From UBA1794 sp964439955 (lineage in GTDB: Bacteria > Bacteroidota > Bacteroidia > Bacteroidales > Bacteroidaceae), in NCBI GenBank assembly GCA_964439955.1, contig CAYTPX010000042.1:1-13469 (forward strand): a DNA stretch of 13,469 bases. Direction: 5' to 3'. Shown here piece by piece: positions 1 through 6,307 of the stretch; the stretch's first letter is position 1; each line of letters starts with the position of its first letter. Both the position numbers and the translations under genes were made by a program. Under the pieces are notes generated by a model. That model had not been told where the DNA came from and did no database searches. It saw only the letters and a list, made by a program, of their open reading frames with translations.

Positions 1-4
1 ATAA

Positions 5-49
5 AAATTCCTCCTTTTGCCAGCATGAACCGGGCAAAAGGAGGAATTT
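5..49 (-). terminator. Intrinsic terminator of the two-gene exported-protein operon
   Basis: A perfect 17-bp inverted repeat (5-21 with 33-49) with an 11-nt loop lies 12 bp beyond the stop codon at 62-64. Read on the minus strand the stem is followed by TTTTTAT, the layout of a Rho-independent terminator. It closes the operon read leftward. Confidence 0.9.
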
Positions 50-61
50 CCGCGTTATGGG

Positions 62-1975
62 TTAATTGCGGCCCGAGCTATTTCCTGTAAGCCTCGCAGT
101 TACAGTTGCCGTAGAGTTGTTCCCCGTGGACAACGTATACCGGCTTCCCGACGACAGGTCGGGGCAAGTGATAAGCACGGACAAAGTGCTTCCTTGCCCA
201 AAACCGCCACCAGGGCCTTGGTTTCCGGGCATGGAACCGGAGGATGCCGCAGCCTCATATTCTTCCGGGATGTCAAACGTCGCGAGGGTTGTAGCGCCGC
301 TATAGAGTGTTACCGTGGAACCCGATGACACGGAAGCCATAGTGCTGACATAAGCCTGAGTGGAAGTGGACGAAGAAGGAACGGAATTATCCCCGCCAAC
401 AGCAAGAAGCGTCCCCCCATTGAAATACACCGAATAGCCATCTTCCTCGTTGGCATCTATACCGCCCTCGGGCGACGGACTACCCAACGCCATGGTGTAT
501 CCGCCATTAATGTACATATTGCCATTGGAATCGATGGCATCGTTCGCCGTACTGATGATAGTCAGTTCACCACCGTTGATATACATGTGGCTCGACGAAT
601 TAAGCCCATCATCATAAGAATTGATCTTTATCGTACCTCCGTTTATGACCAGCTCGGACTTGCTTTCAATTCCCTCCGCGTTTGTACCGGTAGTCACGAC
701 AGAGATGTTCCCTCCGTTTATGGTTATATCCCCGTCGGCTTTTACACCTTTCGGCGAGGACGTGAGGTCACTGTCAAGGTTGTCCGTATCGCCCGTGTAA
801 TCGCTGTACTCCCGTCCGTTGATATAGGCATACAATCCTCCGGACGTGCTTATGGAAAGGTCGCCGTCATTTATGACAAGATCACCATCACAGCTTATGC
901 CCTTGCCACCGCTTCCGGTACTCGTGAGAACAATCTCGCCACCTTCTATCGTCACCATCCCGTCTGCACTGATGCATGCCGACGCCTTGGTCTTGGCATC
1001 GTCTTCGTCCCATTCGCCGCCACCGGAAGTAACCACAGAAACAGTCCCCCCGCTAATGAGCACGTCACCATCAGCTTTCAACCCCTTGGAGGCAGTGGCC
1101 GTGACTGATGCCACTATGGTGCCACCCGATATGGTGATGCTTCCAGTGTCTTCCTCGTCGCGGTCCTCGTCGTCCTTGAATGACACCTGTACCGCGTCGT
1201 CACCTACTCCCGAGATGTAAAGCTCGCCGCTTTCCATGAGGAAGTACTGGTTACAGTTGAGACCGTCTTTCACCGCTGAAAGGACATTTACCGTGCAATT
1301 CTTCATCTCCACGTATTCTTTGGCATAAATAGCATGGCTGGTGTTACCATACACATTGAGCGTGCCCTTACCCTTCAGTTCCAAATGCCCCTTGCAGTCA
1401 ATACAACCTTTCTGTGATCCGCTTGCCCCGTCTACAAGCGTGTTCTCGGTACCGCTCTTTACGCTAAGGTCTATCCTCTTTCCGTTGTCTATGTCGAGGG
1501 CGGCGCCTGACGGGTTGGTCAGCGCAAGCCCGCGCAAGTCGATTGAAGCCTTGTACGAACCATCCATATAGAAACTCCCGTCATCCGACTGGCCAGAGAG
1601 CGAATACGTTATCTCGCCACATGTGTCTTCTCCCACGTCGCTTCCTTGCACAATGCTCACATGCGCACCGCTAACCGTGGGTGTGACATAGCACGCCACA
1701 TTGCCTGCCACGGTGACGGTGGCCGTCCCATCGGCATACGCCACCACCACAGTGTTGTCGTCCACCTCCGTGAAGTCCACATAAATGCTGTCTATCTCGT
1801 CCACGGAAAAAGTCTTATCCATGATTGTCAGCGTAGTCCCGCCGGAAAAAGGCATTTCACCCACCTGTTCCGCAGGAAAAGCATACCGGATGCTACCTTG
1901 GGCCACGTTGAATGTCTGCGCCTGCGCCGCCACAACCAGCAGCGCCAAAGCGGATGTCAAAGCTACTTTCCTCAT
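62..1975 (-). CDS. Exported Cthe_2159-like beta-helix carbohydrate-binding protein
   Basis: A 637-residue exported protein. Residues 1-19 form a Sec signal peptide (hydrophobic ALALLVVAA, cleavage probably after AQA). Residues about 22-100 form an N-terminal module with a TLTIMDKTFSVDEIDSIYV motif. From about 110 to 530 there are many short beta-strand repeats of the type INGG.I.I.S..DG(L/I)..., such as VKADGDITINGG (411-422) and INSYDDGLNSSSHMYINGG (451-469), which suggest a right-handed parallel beta-helix rich in Asp and Gly. This matches my memory of the Cthe_2159 polysaccharide-binding family (DUF4353), whose founding member binds acidic and cellulosic polysaccharide with calcium. The tail (about 575-600) is Gly-rich and low complexity. 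The start overlaps the stop of the upstream gene by ATGA, so translation is probably coupled. Surface glycan binding is inferred; no catalytic motif was seen. Confidence 0.85.
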   Translation of the reverse strand: MRKVALTSALALLVVAAQAQTFNVAQGSIRYAFPAEQVGEMPFSGGTTLTIMDKTFSVDEIDSIYVDFTEVDDNTVVVAYADGTATVTVAGNVACYVTPTVSGAHVSIVQGSDVGEDTCGEITYSLSGQSDDGSFYMDGSYKASIDLRGLALTNPSGAALDIDNGKRIDLSVKSGTENTLVDGASGSQKGCIDCKGHLELKGKGTLNVYGNTSHAIYAKEYVEMKNCTVNVLSAVKDGLNCNQYFLMESGELYISGVGDDAVQVSFKDDEDRDEEDTGSITISGGTIVASVTATASKGLKADGDVLISGGTVSVVTSGGGEWDEDDAKTKASACISADGMVTIEGGEIVLTSTGSGGKGISCDGDLVINDGDLSISTSGGLYAYINGREYSDYTGDTDNLDSDLTSSPKGVKADGDITINGGNISVVTTGTNAEGIESKSELVINGGTIKINSYDDGLNSSSHMYINGGELTIISTANDAIDSNGNMYINGGYTMALGSPSPEGGIDANEEDGYSVYFNGGTLLAVGGDNSVPSSSTSTQAYVSTMASVSSGSTVTLYSGATTLATFDIPEEYEAAASSGSMPGNQGPGGGFGQGSTLSVLITCPDLSSGSRYTLSTGNNSTATVTARLTGNSSGRN

Positions 1976-2379
1976 CTTACCACCATTTTGACTGTTGAAC
2001 TTCCCGACTTCATTATATATACCCCGCTAACCGTAAGCGACTCCTTGGCCTGGGAAACGGACTCATAGCGGCCAAGGCAGACTCCCGACACAGAGTAAAC
2101 CACGACTCCCTGCTCGTCGGAGACGGCCTGTACCGGGTTAATCGACGTGGTAGCAGAGGTGAAGTACATCATGGACAAATCGGCCACCGCAAACGAGACC
2201 TCCGTTTCACCGTTGCGCGCCACGAGCCGCCCATCCTCAAATGTCATCACAAGCGACTCCACGGCAACCGACTGCACTGCGCCGCTTGTTGTCTCAAACG
2301 TGAGATAATCGTAATCTGACGCGTTGGCCACCGCACCCGCCGCCAACAACGTAACAATGGAACATAAAACTTTCTTCAT
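1972..2379 (-). CDS. Small exported beta-rich protein with a sorting-signal-like C-terminus
   Basis: A 135-residue protein starting MKKVLCSIVTLLAAGAVANA, a clear signal peptide with cleavage near residue 20. The reading frame is open further upstream, but this ATG gives the only sensible signal sequence. Residues 25-75 (YLTFETTSGAVQSVAVESL to ADLSMMYF) match an N-terminal pattern common in small Bacteroidales exported proteins, and the neighbouring large protein has a similar segment (TLTI..KTFSVDEIDSIYV). Residues 92-135 (VVVYSVSGVCLGRY to GVYIMKSGSSTVKMVVR) resemble the C-terminal beta-sandwich seen on type IX secretion cargo and relatives. The stop TGA overlaps the next ATG, so the two proteins are probably made together, perhaps as partners at the cell surface. 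Function unknown. Confidence 0.8.
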   Translation of the reverse strand: MKKVLCSIVTLLAAGAVANASDYDYLTFETTSGAVQSVAVESLVMTFEDGRLVARNGETEVSFAVADLSMMYFTSATTSINPVQAVSDEQGVVVYSVSGVCLGRYESVSQAKESLTVSGVYIMKSGSSTVKMVVR

Positions 2380-2416
2380 AATCACTTGATTCCTATTTGG
2401 TAAAATAACAAACACC

Positions 2417-2446
2417 CCAACATACACGATTTGGCGCACAAGCAAA
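2417..2446 (-). promoter_or_regulatory. Possible Bacteroidales promoter for the exported-protein operon
   Basis: On the minus strand a TTTG (2443-2446) is followed after 18 nt by TATGTTGG (2417-2424), a 7-of-8 match to TAnnTTTG. The start codon is at 2379, giving a leader of about 30 nt. The spacer is one base short of the usual 19-21, so this is tentative. A second imperfect box, CATATTTG, lies further upstream on the same strand near 2617-2624. Confidence 0.4.
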
Positions 2447-2611
2447 ATCCACGCCAATCCACACGGAGTCCCCGACAAAACAGCCGTGCCCCCAGACGGA
2501 CACCGGCTAAACTTTCCCTCACCGCCGGGTCAAGGGCACCTCCGCCTTACCGGTTGTTGCCCTCCAATGCGATTTCCACGTCCGCTGCCCTGCGAAAGGC
2601 AGGAGTCCACA

Positions 2612-2640
2612 ACGGATTCAAATATGCAATATTTATCCGT
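2612..2640. other. Strong hairpin in intergenic spacer
   Basis: ACGGAT (2612-2617) pairs with ATCCGT (2635-2640), and inside it AAATAT (2620-2625) pairs with ATATTT (2629-2634), with a 2-nt bulge and a GCA loop. It lies in the non-coding stretch 2380-2863, which shows no convincing protein gene on either strand. A second nested inverted repeat follows at 2751-2816 (AAGCCCAA with TTGGGCTT, inner GCGGG with CCCGC). Role unknown. Confidence 0.5.
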
Positions 2641-2647
2641 AAAGAGG

Positions 2648-2669
2648 AAAGCCCTGCCTGGCTTTTTTT
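2648..2669 (+). terminator. Terminator-like hairpin with T run, plus strand
   Basis: AAAGCC (2648-2653) and GGCTTT (2660-2665) flank a 6-nt loop, and the T run extends to 2669. This is a short Rho-independent terminator shape on the plus strand, yet no plus-strand gene precedes it. It may end an unannotated small RNA or unwanted antisense transcription. Confidence 0.4.
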
Positions 2670-2827
2670 ATTTTATTATGATTTTCCCAAGACACAGCCC
2701 CCTATACGGAAAGGAAGAAGCCACCCCTAATCCCAACTTACCAAAGGCACAAGCCCAAAGCCGGGCAGGCGGGATTCCCCTCCCCAACCCGCAAGGCGCA
2801 AAAAGCACTTGGGCTTCCCGCCGGTTC

Positions 2828-2864
2828 CCTTGCCGCCCTTTGGGAAAAGCGGCAAGGCTTTTTT
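2828..2864. terminator. Hairpin just after the small membrane protein gene
   Basis: CCTTGCCGC (2828-2836) pairs with GCGGCAAGG (2849-2857), followed on the plus strand by CTTTTTT. On the minus strand the hairpin begins a few bases after the stop of the 2864-3013 gene but has no T run after it, so direction is uncertain. The 16 bases at 2845-2860 recur exactly at 12103-12118, downstream of another minus-strand gene. Confidence 0.45.
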
Positions 2865-3013
2865 CATAGCAATGCGCAGCCCCCGCAAAGCAAATAAAGC
2901 AGATAAGCCAAAACACCCACGAGAAGCAGGCAGCGGAACAGCACCGCCGTAATAAACCTGAGGGCAAACACGCACCCCACGGCACACAAAAGGACAAGGA
3001 AATAGTGCTCCAC
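2864..3013 (-). CDS. Small two-helix membrane protein, GTG start
   Basis: A 49-residue ORF starting MEHYFLVLLCAVGCVFALRF and continuing ITAVLFRCLLLVGVLAYLLY, then LLCGGCALL. It has two hydrophobic segments (about 4-18 and 24-42) separated by a short Arg-containing turn (R19, later R27), the design of a tiny inner-membrane protein. The start must be GTG at 3013: an in-frame TGA lies two codons upstream and no in-frame ATG exists. A 7-of-8 promoter box TAACTTTA lies about 30 bp upstream on the same strand, and a hairpin follows the stop. I know no family for it. Hydrophobic pattern, promoter and hairpin support it; lack of a visible ribosome site and of database support keeps confidence moderate. 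Confidence 0.5.
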   Translation of the reverse strand: MEHYFLVLLCAVGCVFALRFITAVLFRCLLLVGVLAYLLYLLCGGCALL

Positions 3014-3042
3014 GAATCATTTGCTTTAACAGAAAAACAGGG

Positions 3043-3050
3043 TAAAGTTA
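3043..3050 (-). promoter_or_regulatory. Possible -7 box for the small membrane protein gene
   Basis: TAACTTTA on the minus strand matches TAnnTTTG at 7 of 8 positions, about 30 bp before the GTG start at 3013. No clear -33 TTTG is visible; that position would fall in the -7 region of the opposite promoter. Confidence 0.35.
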
Positions 3051-3060
3051 TGTATCTTAT

Positions 3061-3073
3061 CCGAATAATTCGG
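3061..3073. promoter_or_regulatory. Palindrome between divergent promoters, possible operator
   Basis: CCGAATAATTCGG is a perfect 6+6 dyad around one base. It lies directly against the -7 box of the rightward promoter (3074-3081) and between the two divergent -7 boxes, the place for a dimeric repressor or activator site. The binding protein is unknown. Confidence 0.4.
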
Positions 3074-3081
3074 TAACTTTG
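3074..3081 (+). promoter_or_regulatory. Bacteroidales -7 box for the DUF4251-ffh operon
   Basis: TAACTTTG is a perfect TAnnTTTG match 53 bp before the ATG at 3135. The -33 region (about 3048-3052, TTATG) is a weak match, which fits a promoter helped or controlled by a factor at the adjacent palindrome. Confidence 0.6.
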
Positions 3082-3134
3082 CCAAAGATTATTCCTTTTG
3101 CTCCTTTTACTCCTCTAAAAAAATACATTGCGTT

Positions 3135-3623
3135 ATGAAAAAACTGGTTTCCTACATGCTGCTGCTTTTACTCGGATGCGGGATTTTTTCCCCATTGACG
3201 GCAGCACCTCGTCACGAGGCCCAGAAAGACGAGACAATCAAGCAAGAAATCATCAAGAAAGTGCAAGCCCGCCGATTCCGCATCCGCATCACCGAGGCAG
3301 CCGGACGGCACGGCTCATCCGGCCTGCTCGACGGGTCGGTAGCCATCTACGACTCACTCCTGATTTCCAACCTGCCCTACTACGGGAAGATGCGGGGCAC
3401 CGTGACCGACCCCTCGCAACTCAGCCTGAACTTCGAGTCGCCCACCATCGACTACGTATCGTCCATCATCTACGACGGCACGTCCAAAATCCTTTTCAAC
3501 GCGGAGCGGGGCAACGAGAATTTCATCTTCTACATCGAAATCAGCCCGAAGGGCAGCGCAAAAGTCACCATACGATCCAACCAACGTACCCCGGCGAGTT
3601 ACAGCGGGGAGATAGAATATTGA
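3135..3623 (+). CDS. DUF4251 domain exported protein
   Basis: A 162-residue protein. Residues 1-24 (MKKLVSYMLLLLLGCGIFSP then LTAA) form a signal sequence. LLGC at 12-15 could be a lipobox, but a signal peptidase I site after LTAA is as likely. Residues about 40-162 match DUF4251 as I recall it: KKVQARRFRIRITEA, SVAIYDSLLISNLPYYGKM (68-86), LNFESPTIDYV (98-108), and a closing beta region with TIRSNQRTPASYSGEIEY. The family is widespread in Bacteroidota, periplasmic or membrane-anchored, without known function. It begins the plus-strand cluster, and ffh starts 29 bp after its stop with no clear promoter between, so they are probably co-transcribed. Confidence 0.85.
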   Translation: MKKLVSYMLLLLLGCGIFSPLTAAPRHEAQKDETIKQEIIKKVQARRFRIRITEAAGRHGSSGLLDGSVAIYDSLLISNLPYYGKMRGTVTDPSQLSLNFESPTIDYVSSIIYDGTSKILFNAERGNENFIFYIEISPKGSAKVTIRSNQRTPASYSGEIEY

Positions 3624-3652
3624 CCCAAACTTTATAGAAAGACACCCAATCC

Positions 3653-5014
3653 ATGTTTGACAACTTAAGCGAAAGACTGGAACGCTCCTTCAAAATCCTC
3701 AAGGGAGAAGGAAAAATCACCGAAATCAATGTAGCCGAAACGCTCAAAGACGTGCGGCGCGCCCTGCTGGATGCCGACGTGAACTACAAGGTTGCCAAGA
3801 CATTCACCGATACCGTCAAGGAAAAAGCCCTCGGGCAGAACGTGCTGGCCGCCGTGAAGCCCAGCCAGCTGATGGTGAAAATCGTCCACGACGAACTGGC
3901 CCAGCTCATGGGAGGCGAGGCAGCCGAGATACACACCACGGGCGGGCATCCCTCGGTAGTGCTCATGGCCGGGCTGCAAGGCTCGGGCAAAACGACCTTC
4001 TCCTCCAAGCTGGCCAAGATGCTGGCCGAGAAGCGCCACCAGAAACCCCTGCTCGTGGCCTGCGACGTATACCGCCCCGCCGCCATCGACCAGCTCAAGG
4101 TGCTGGGCGGACAAATAGGGATTCCGGTCTACACCGAAGACAGCCACCAACCGGTCGAGATAGCCCGGCACGCCATCGCCGAAGCCCGCTCGCGCGGGAA
4201 CGACGTGGTAATCATCGACACCGCCGGACGGCTGGCCATCGACGAAGAGATGATGACCGAAATAGCGGCCATCAAGGATGCCGTCGAGCCCGACGAAATC
4301 CTCTTCGTGGTAGACTCCATGACGGGGCAAGACGCGGTGAACACGGCCAAGGAATTCAACGAACGGCTGGACTTCACCGGCGTGGTCCTCACCAAGCTCG
4401 ACGGCGACACCCGCGGCGGCGCGGCGCTCTCCATCCGGACCGTGGTAAACAAGCCCATCAAGTTCATCGGGACGGGCGAGAAGATGGAAGCCATCGACAC
4501 CTTCCACCCCAGCCGCATGGCCGACCGCATACTCGGCATGGGCGACATCGTGTCACTTGTGGAGCGCGCGCAAGAGCAATACGACGAAGCGGAAGCGCGC
4601 CGGCTCTCGAAGAAGATTGCCAAAAACCAGTTTGACTTCAACGACTTCCTCAGCCAAATCCACCAAATCAAGAAAATGGGCAACCTCAAGGAGCTGGCAG
4701 GCATGATACCCGGAATCGGGAAGTCGCTGAAGAACCTGGACATTGACGACGACGCGTTCAAGAGCATCGAAGCCATCATCTACTCCATGACCCCGCAGGA
4801 ACGGAGCCATCCGGAAATCCTCAACGGGAGCCGCCGCAACCGTATCGCCAAAGGCAGCGGCACCAGCCTGCTGGAAGTGAACCGGTTGCTCAAACAGTTC
4901 GACCAAACGCGCAAGATGATGAAGATGATGACCGGCAGCAAAGCCACCCAACTCCTCTCGCAGATGAAACACATGGGCAACATGCCCGGCGGAATGGGGC
5001 CAAAGCTGAAGTAA
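3653..5014 (+). CDS. ffh: Signal recognition particle GTPase Ffh (SRP54)
   Basis: A 453-residue protein, normal length for Ffh. It binds the SRP RNA and hydrophobic signal sequences emerging from ribosomes, and docks with FtsY to deliver membrane and some exported proteins to SecYEG, using GTP. The N domain covers about 1-90. The G domain shows P-loop GLQGSGKTT (107-115), DVYRPAAIDQL (138-148), DTAGR (189-193) and TKLDGDTRGG (247-256). The methionine-rich M domain follows from about 300, with MIPGIG (351-356), the RNA-binding SRRNRIAKGSG segment (393-403), KMMKMM (421-426) and a Met/Gly-rich tail. The ATG at 3653 gives the standard start MFDNLSERLERSF. All key motifs are intact. It lies downstream of a DUF4251 gene and upstream of the tlpA-folD region. 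Confidence 0.98.
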   Translation: MFDNLSERLERSFKILKGEGKITEINVAETLKDVRRALLDADVNYKVAKTFTDTVKEKALGQNVLAAVKPSQLMVKIVHDELAQLMGGEAAEIHTTGGHPSVVLMAGLQGSGKTTFSSKLAKMLAEKRHQKPLLVACDVYRPAAIDQLKVLGGQIGIPVYTEDSHQPVEIARHAIAEARSRGNDVVIIDTAGRLAIDEEMMTEIAAIKDAVEPDEILFVVDSMTGQDAVNTAKEFNERLDFTGVVLTKLDGDTRGGAALSIRTVVNKPIKFIGTGEKMEAIDTFHPSRMADRILGMGDIVSLVERAQEQYDEAEARRLSKKIAKNQFDFNDFLSQIHQIKKMGNLKELAGMIPGIGKSLKNLDIDDDAFKSIEAIIYSMTPQERSHPEILNGSRRNRIAKGSGTSLLEVNRLLKQFDQTRKMMKMMTGSKATQLLSQMKHMGNMPGGMGPKLK

Positions 5015-5060
5015 GGCTATTGCAGGCACGATAAAGAAAAAGCATTACCCACTTCTAAAC

Positions 5061-6249
5061 TGGATAATTATGGTAATATCAACTTGTCTTAAAAACTGTA
5101 CTGCGCTCTTTTTGCTTGCGGGCGGATATTGTACCGCCCAAGCACAAACTTCCTACAGCATTTCAGGCTATCTCGATGACGCGGAAGCGGAAGGGCGGAA
5201 AATCTATCTCCAGGTTTACGATACCAACACGAGAATAGACTCCGCTACCATAACGAACCAACAATTCCGCATGGCCGGAACGGCTCAAGCCCCGTATTTT
5301 GCCCGCATCGATTTGGACAACTGGAAAGAATTTGCCCTCTTAGTGCTGGAAGATTCCGTAGAGATAGATTTCAAAAAACACCTTCCCAAGTCCGGGGGGC
5401 GGCTCACCAAAGCCTTGCTGGCCTACTCTGCAGAAAAAGATTCCATCACTAAAGCACTGTACACGACTTATGAAGCACTAAAAACGGAATATACCCCCGG
5501 AGAAGAGCTTGAGGCGAAAGTGAGCAGTATCTTTTCCCAGTTCAAACAAGCAATGTACGACTGCTACTCGCGATGGATACAATCCAACGGGGACGATGGC
5601 GTGGGCGAAGCCGCTTGGCGAGATGGGAAAACCGATGCTGCACTCGATAATAACCCGGAAATGCTCAAGCGCCTCTACAACCAACTCACTCCCCACGCCC
5701 AGTCTACGCTACAGTCTGCCCAGAAAGGCCTAAGCGAAATCAATGCGTTGGAGAACACGGCAATCGGGAAACCTTTTGTAGACGTCGAAGGATTTACCCC
5801 GGAGGGGGAACCCATCCGCCTGTCCGACTATGCCGGAAAAGGCAAACTCACCTTGGTAGACTTCTGGGCCAGTTGGTGCGGCCCCTGCCGACAAGAGGGA
5901 AGAGAGACGCTGAAACCCCTATGGGAAAAATACAAAGGAAATGACAACGTAACCATCATAGGCGTTGCCGTACGGGATGAGAAAGCAAATACGCTACAAG
6001 CTCTTGCCGAAGAGGGATACGAATGGCCGCAAATCATAGACACCGGAAATAAACCTCTGGAACAGTACGGGATCAAAGGGATTCCCCACATCCTGTTGCT
6101 CGCGCCGGACGGAACCATTGTGGCGCGCGGCCTGCGGGGCGGAGGTATAGAACAAGCCATCACAGAACAACTGGAAAAAACAAATAACCAATAAAGGACA
6201 ACGTCATGCAACTGATAGACGGAAAGGCAACAGCTGCCAAAATAAAAGA
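5061..6249 (+). repeat. Direct repeat copy 1 (1189 bp, tlpA plus start of folD)
   Basis: The sequence from 5061 to 6249 recurs at 6276-7464, offset 1215 bp. I saw no base difference by eye, and the encoded 374-residue proteins are identical. The repeat covers the whole tlpA gene, the 11-bp spacer to folD and the first 44 bases of folD. Copies are separated by 26 bp (6250-6275). Confidence 0.95.
5070..6194 (+). CDS. TlpA-like thioredoxin protein with DUF4369 domain, copy 1
   Basis: A 374-residue envelope thiol-disulfide protein. MVISTCLKNCTALFLLAGGY then CTAQA is a signal peptide cleaved near residue 25. Residues about 27-105 are a DUF4369 domain (SYSISGYLDD, IYLQVYDTNTRIDSATI). A helical linker covers about 112-225. 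The C-terminal redoxin/AhpC-TSA domain (about 230-374) has FWASWCGPC with the active-site Cys pair at 270 and 273, and a cis-proline loop GIPH (P339). Such proteins reduce or resolve disulfides in exported proteins or cytochrome maturation; the substrate here is unknown. It starts 55 bp after ffh. The protein is identical to the copy at 6285-7409. No strong promoter box was seen upstream, so it may depend on ffh transcription. Confidence 0.92.
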   Translation: MVISTCLKNCTALFLLAGGYCTAQAQTSYSISGYLDDAEAEGRKIYLQVYDTNTRIDSATITNQQFRMAGTAQAPYFARIDLDNWKEFALLVLEDSVEIDFKKHLPKSGGRLTKALLAYSAEKDSITKALYTTYEALKTEYTPGEELEAKVSSIFSQFKQAMYDCYSRWIQSNGDDGVGEAAWRDGKTDAALDNNPEMLKRLYNQLTPHAQSTLQSAQKGLSEINALENTAIGKPFVDVEGFTPEGEPIRLSDYAGKGKLTLVDFWASWCGPCRQEGRETLKPLWEKYKGNDNVTIIGVAVRDEKANTLQALAEEGYEWPQIIDTGNKPLEQYGIKGIPHILLLAPDGTIVARGLRGGGIEQAITEQLEKTNNQ

Positions 6250-6307
6250 TTACTCACCCCTAAACCAGATAATTATGGATAATTATGGTAATATCAACTT
6301 GTCTTAA
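6206..6307 (+). pseudogene. Truncated folD 5' fragment at the duplication junction
   Basis: From ATG at 6206 the first 44 bases equal the start of the real folD at 7421 (MQLIDGKATAAKIK). After 6249 the sequence switches to the leader region of tlpA copy 2, so the frame continues with unrelated residues (DYSPLNQIIMDNYGNINLS) and stops at 6305-6307, overlapping the start of copy 2. At 33 residues with no active site it is a scar of the duplication. Its start codon keeps the same spacing to tlpA as real folD, so ribosomes could still translate it. Confidence 0.9.

Noticed and set aside
62..1975. CRISPR-like or minisatellite repeats within the beta-helix gene
   Set aside because: The repetition is at the level of degenerate protein motifs; the DNA units are neither identical nor evenly spaced.
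2430..2640. Possible cobalamin or other known riboswitch on the minus strand
   Set aside because: A GCCGGTG-like stretch was noticed, but the conserved core and helices of known riboswitch classes could not be fitted by eye.
2486..2869. 127-codon plus-strand frame in the hairpin-rich spacer
   Set aside because: It runs through a terminator-like hairpin with seven T, has no upstream promoter box, and shows a Pro/Arg-rich composition typical of non-coding GC-rich DNA.
3665..4507. Long minus-strand frame inside ffh
   Set aside because: It lies wholly antisense to a gene with intact SRP motifs and shows no recognisable domain; long antisense frames are common in GC-rich genes.
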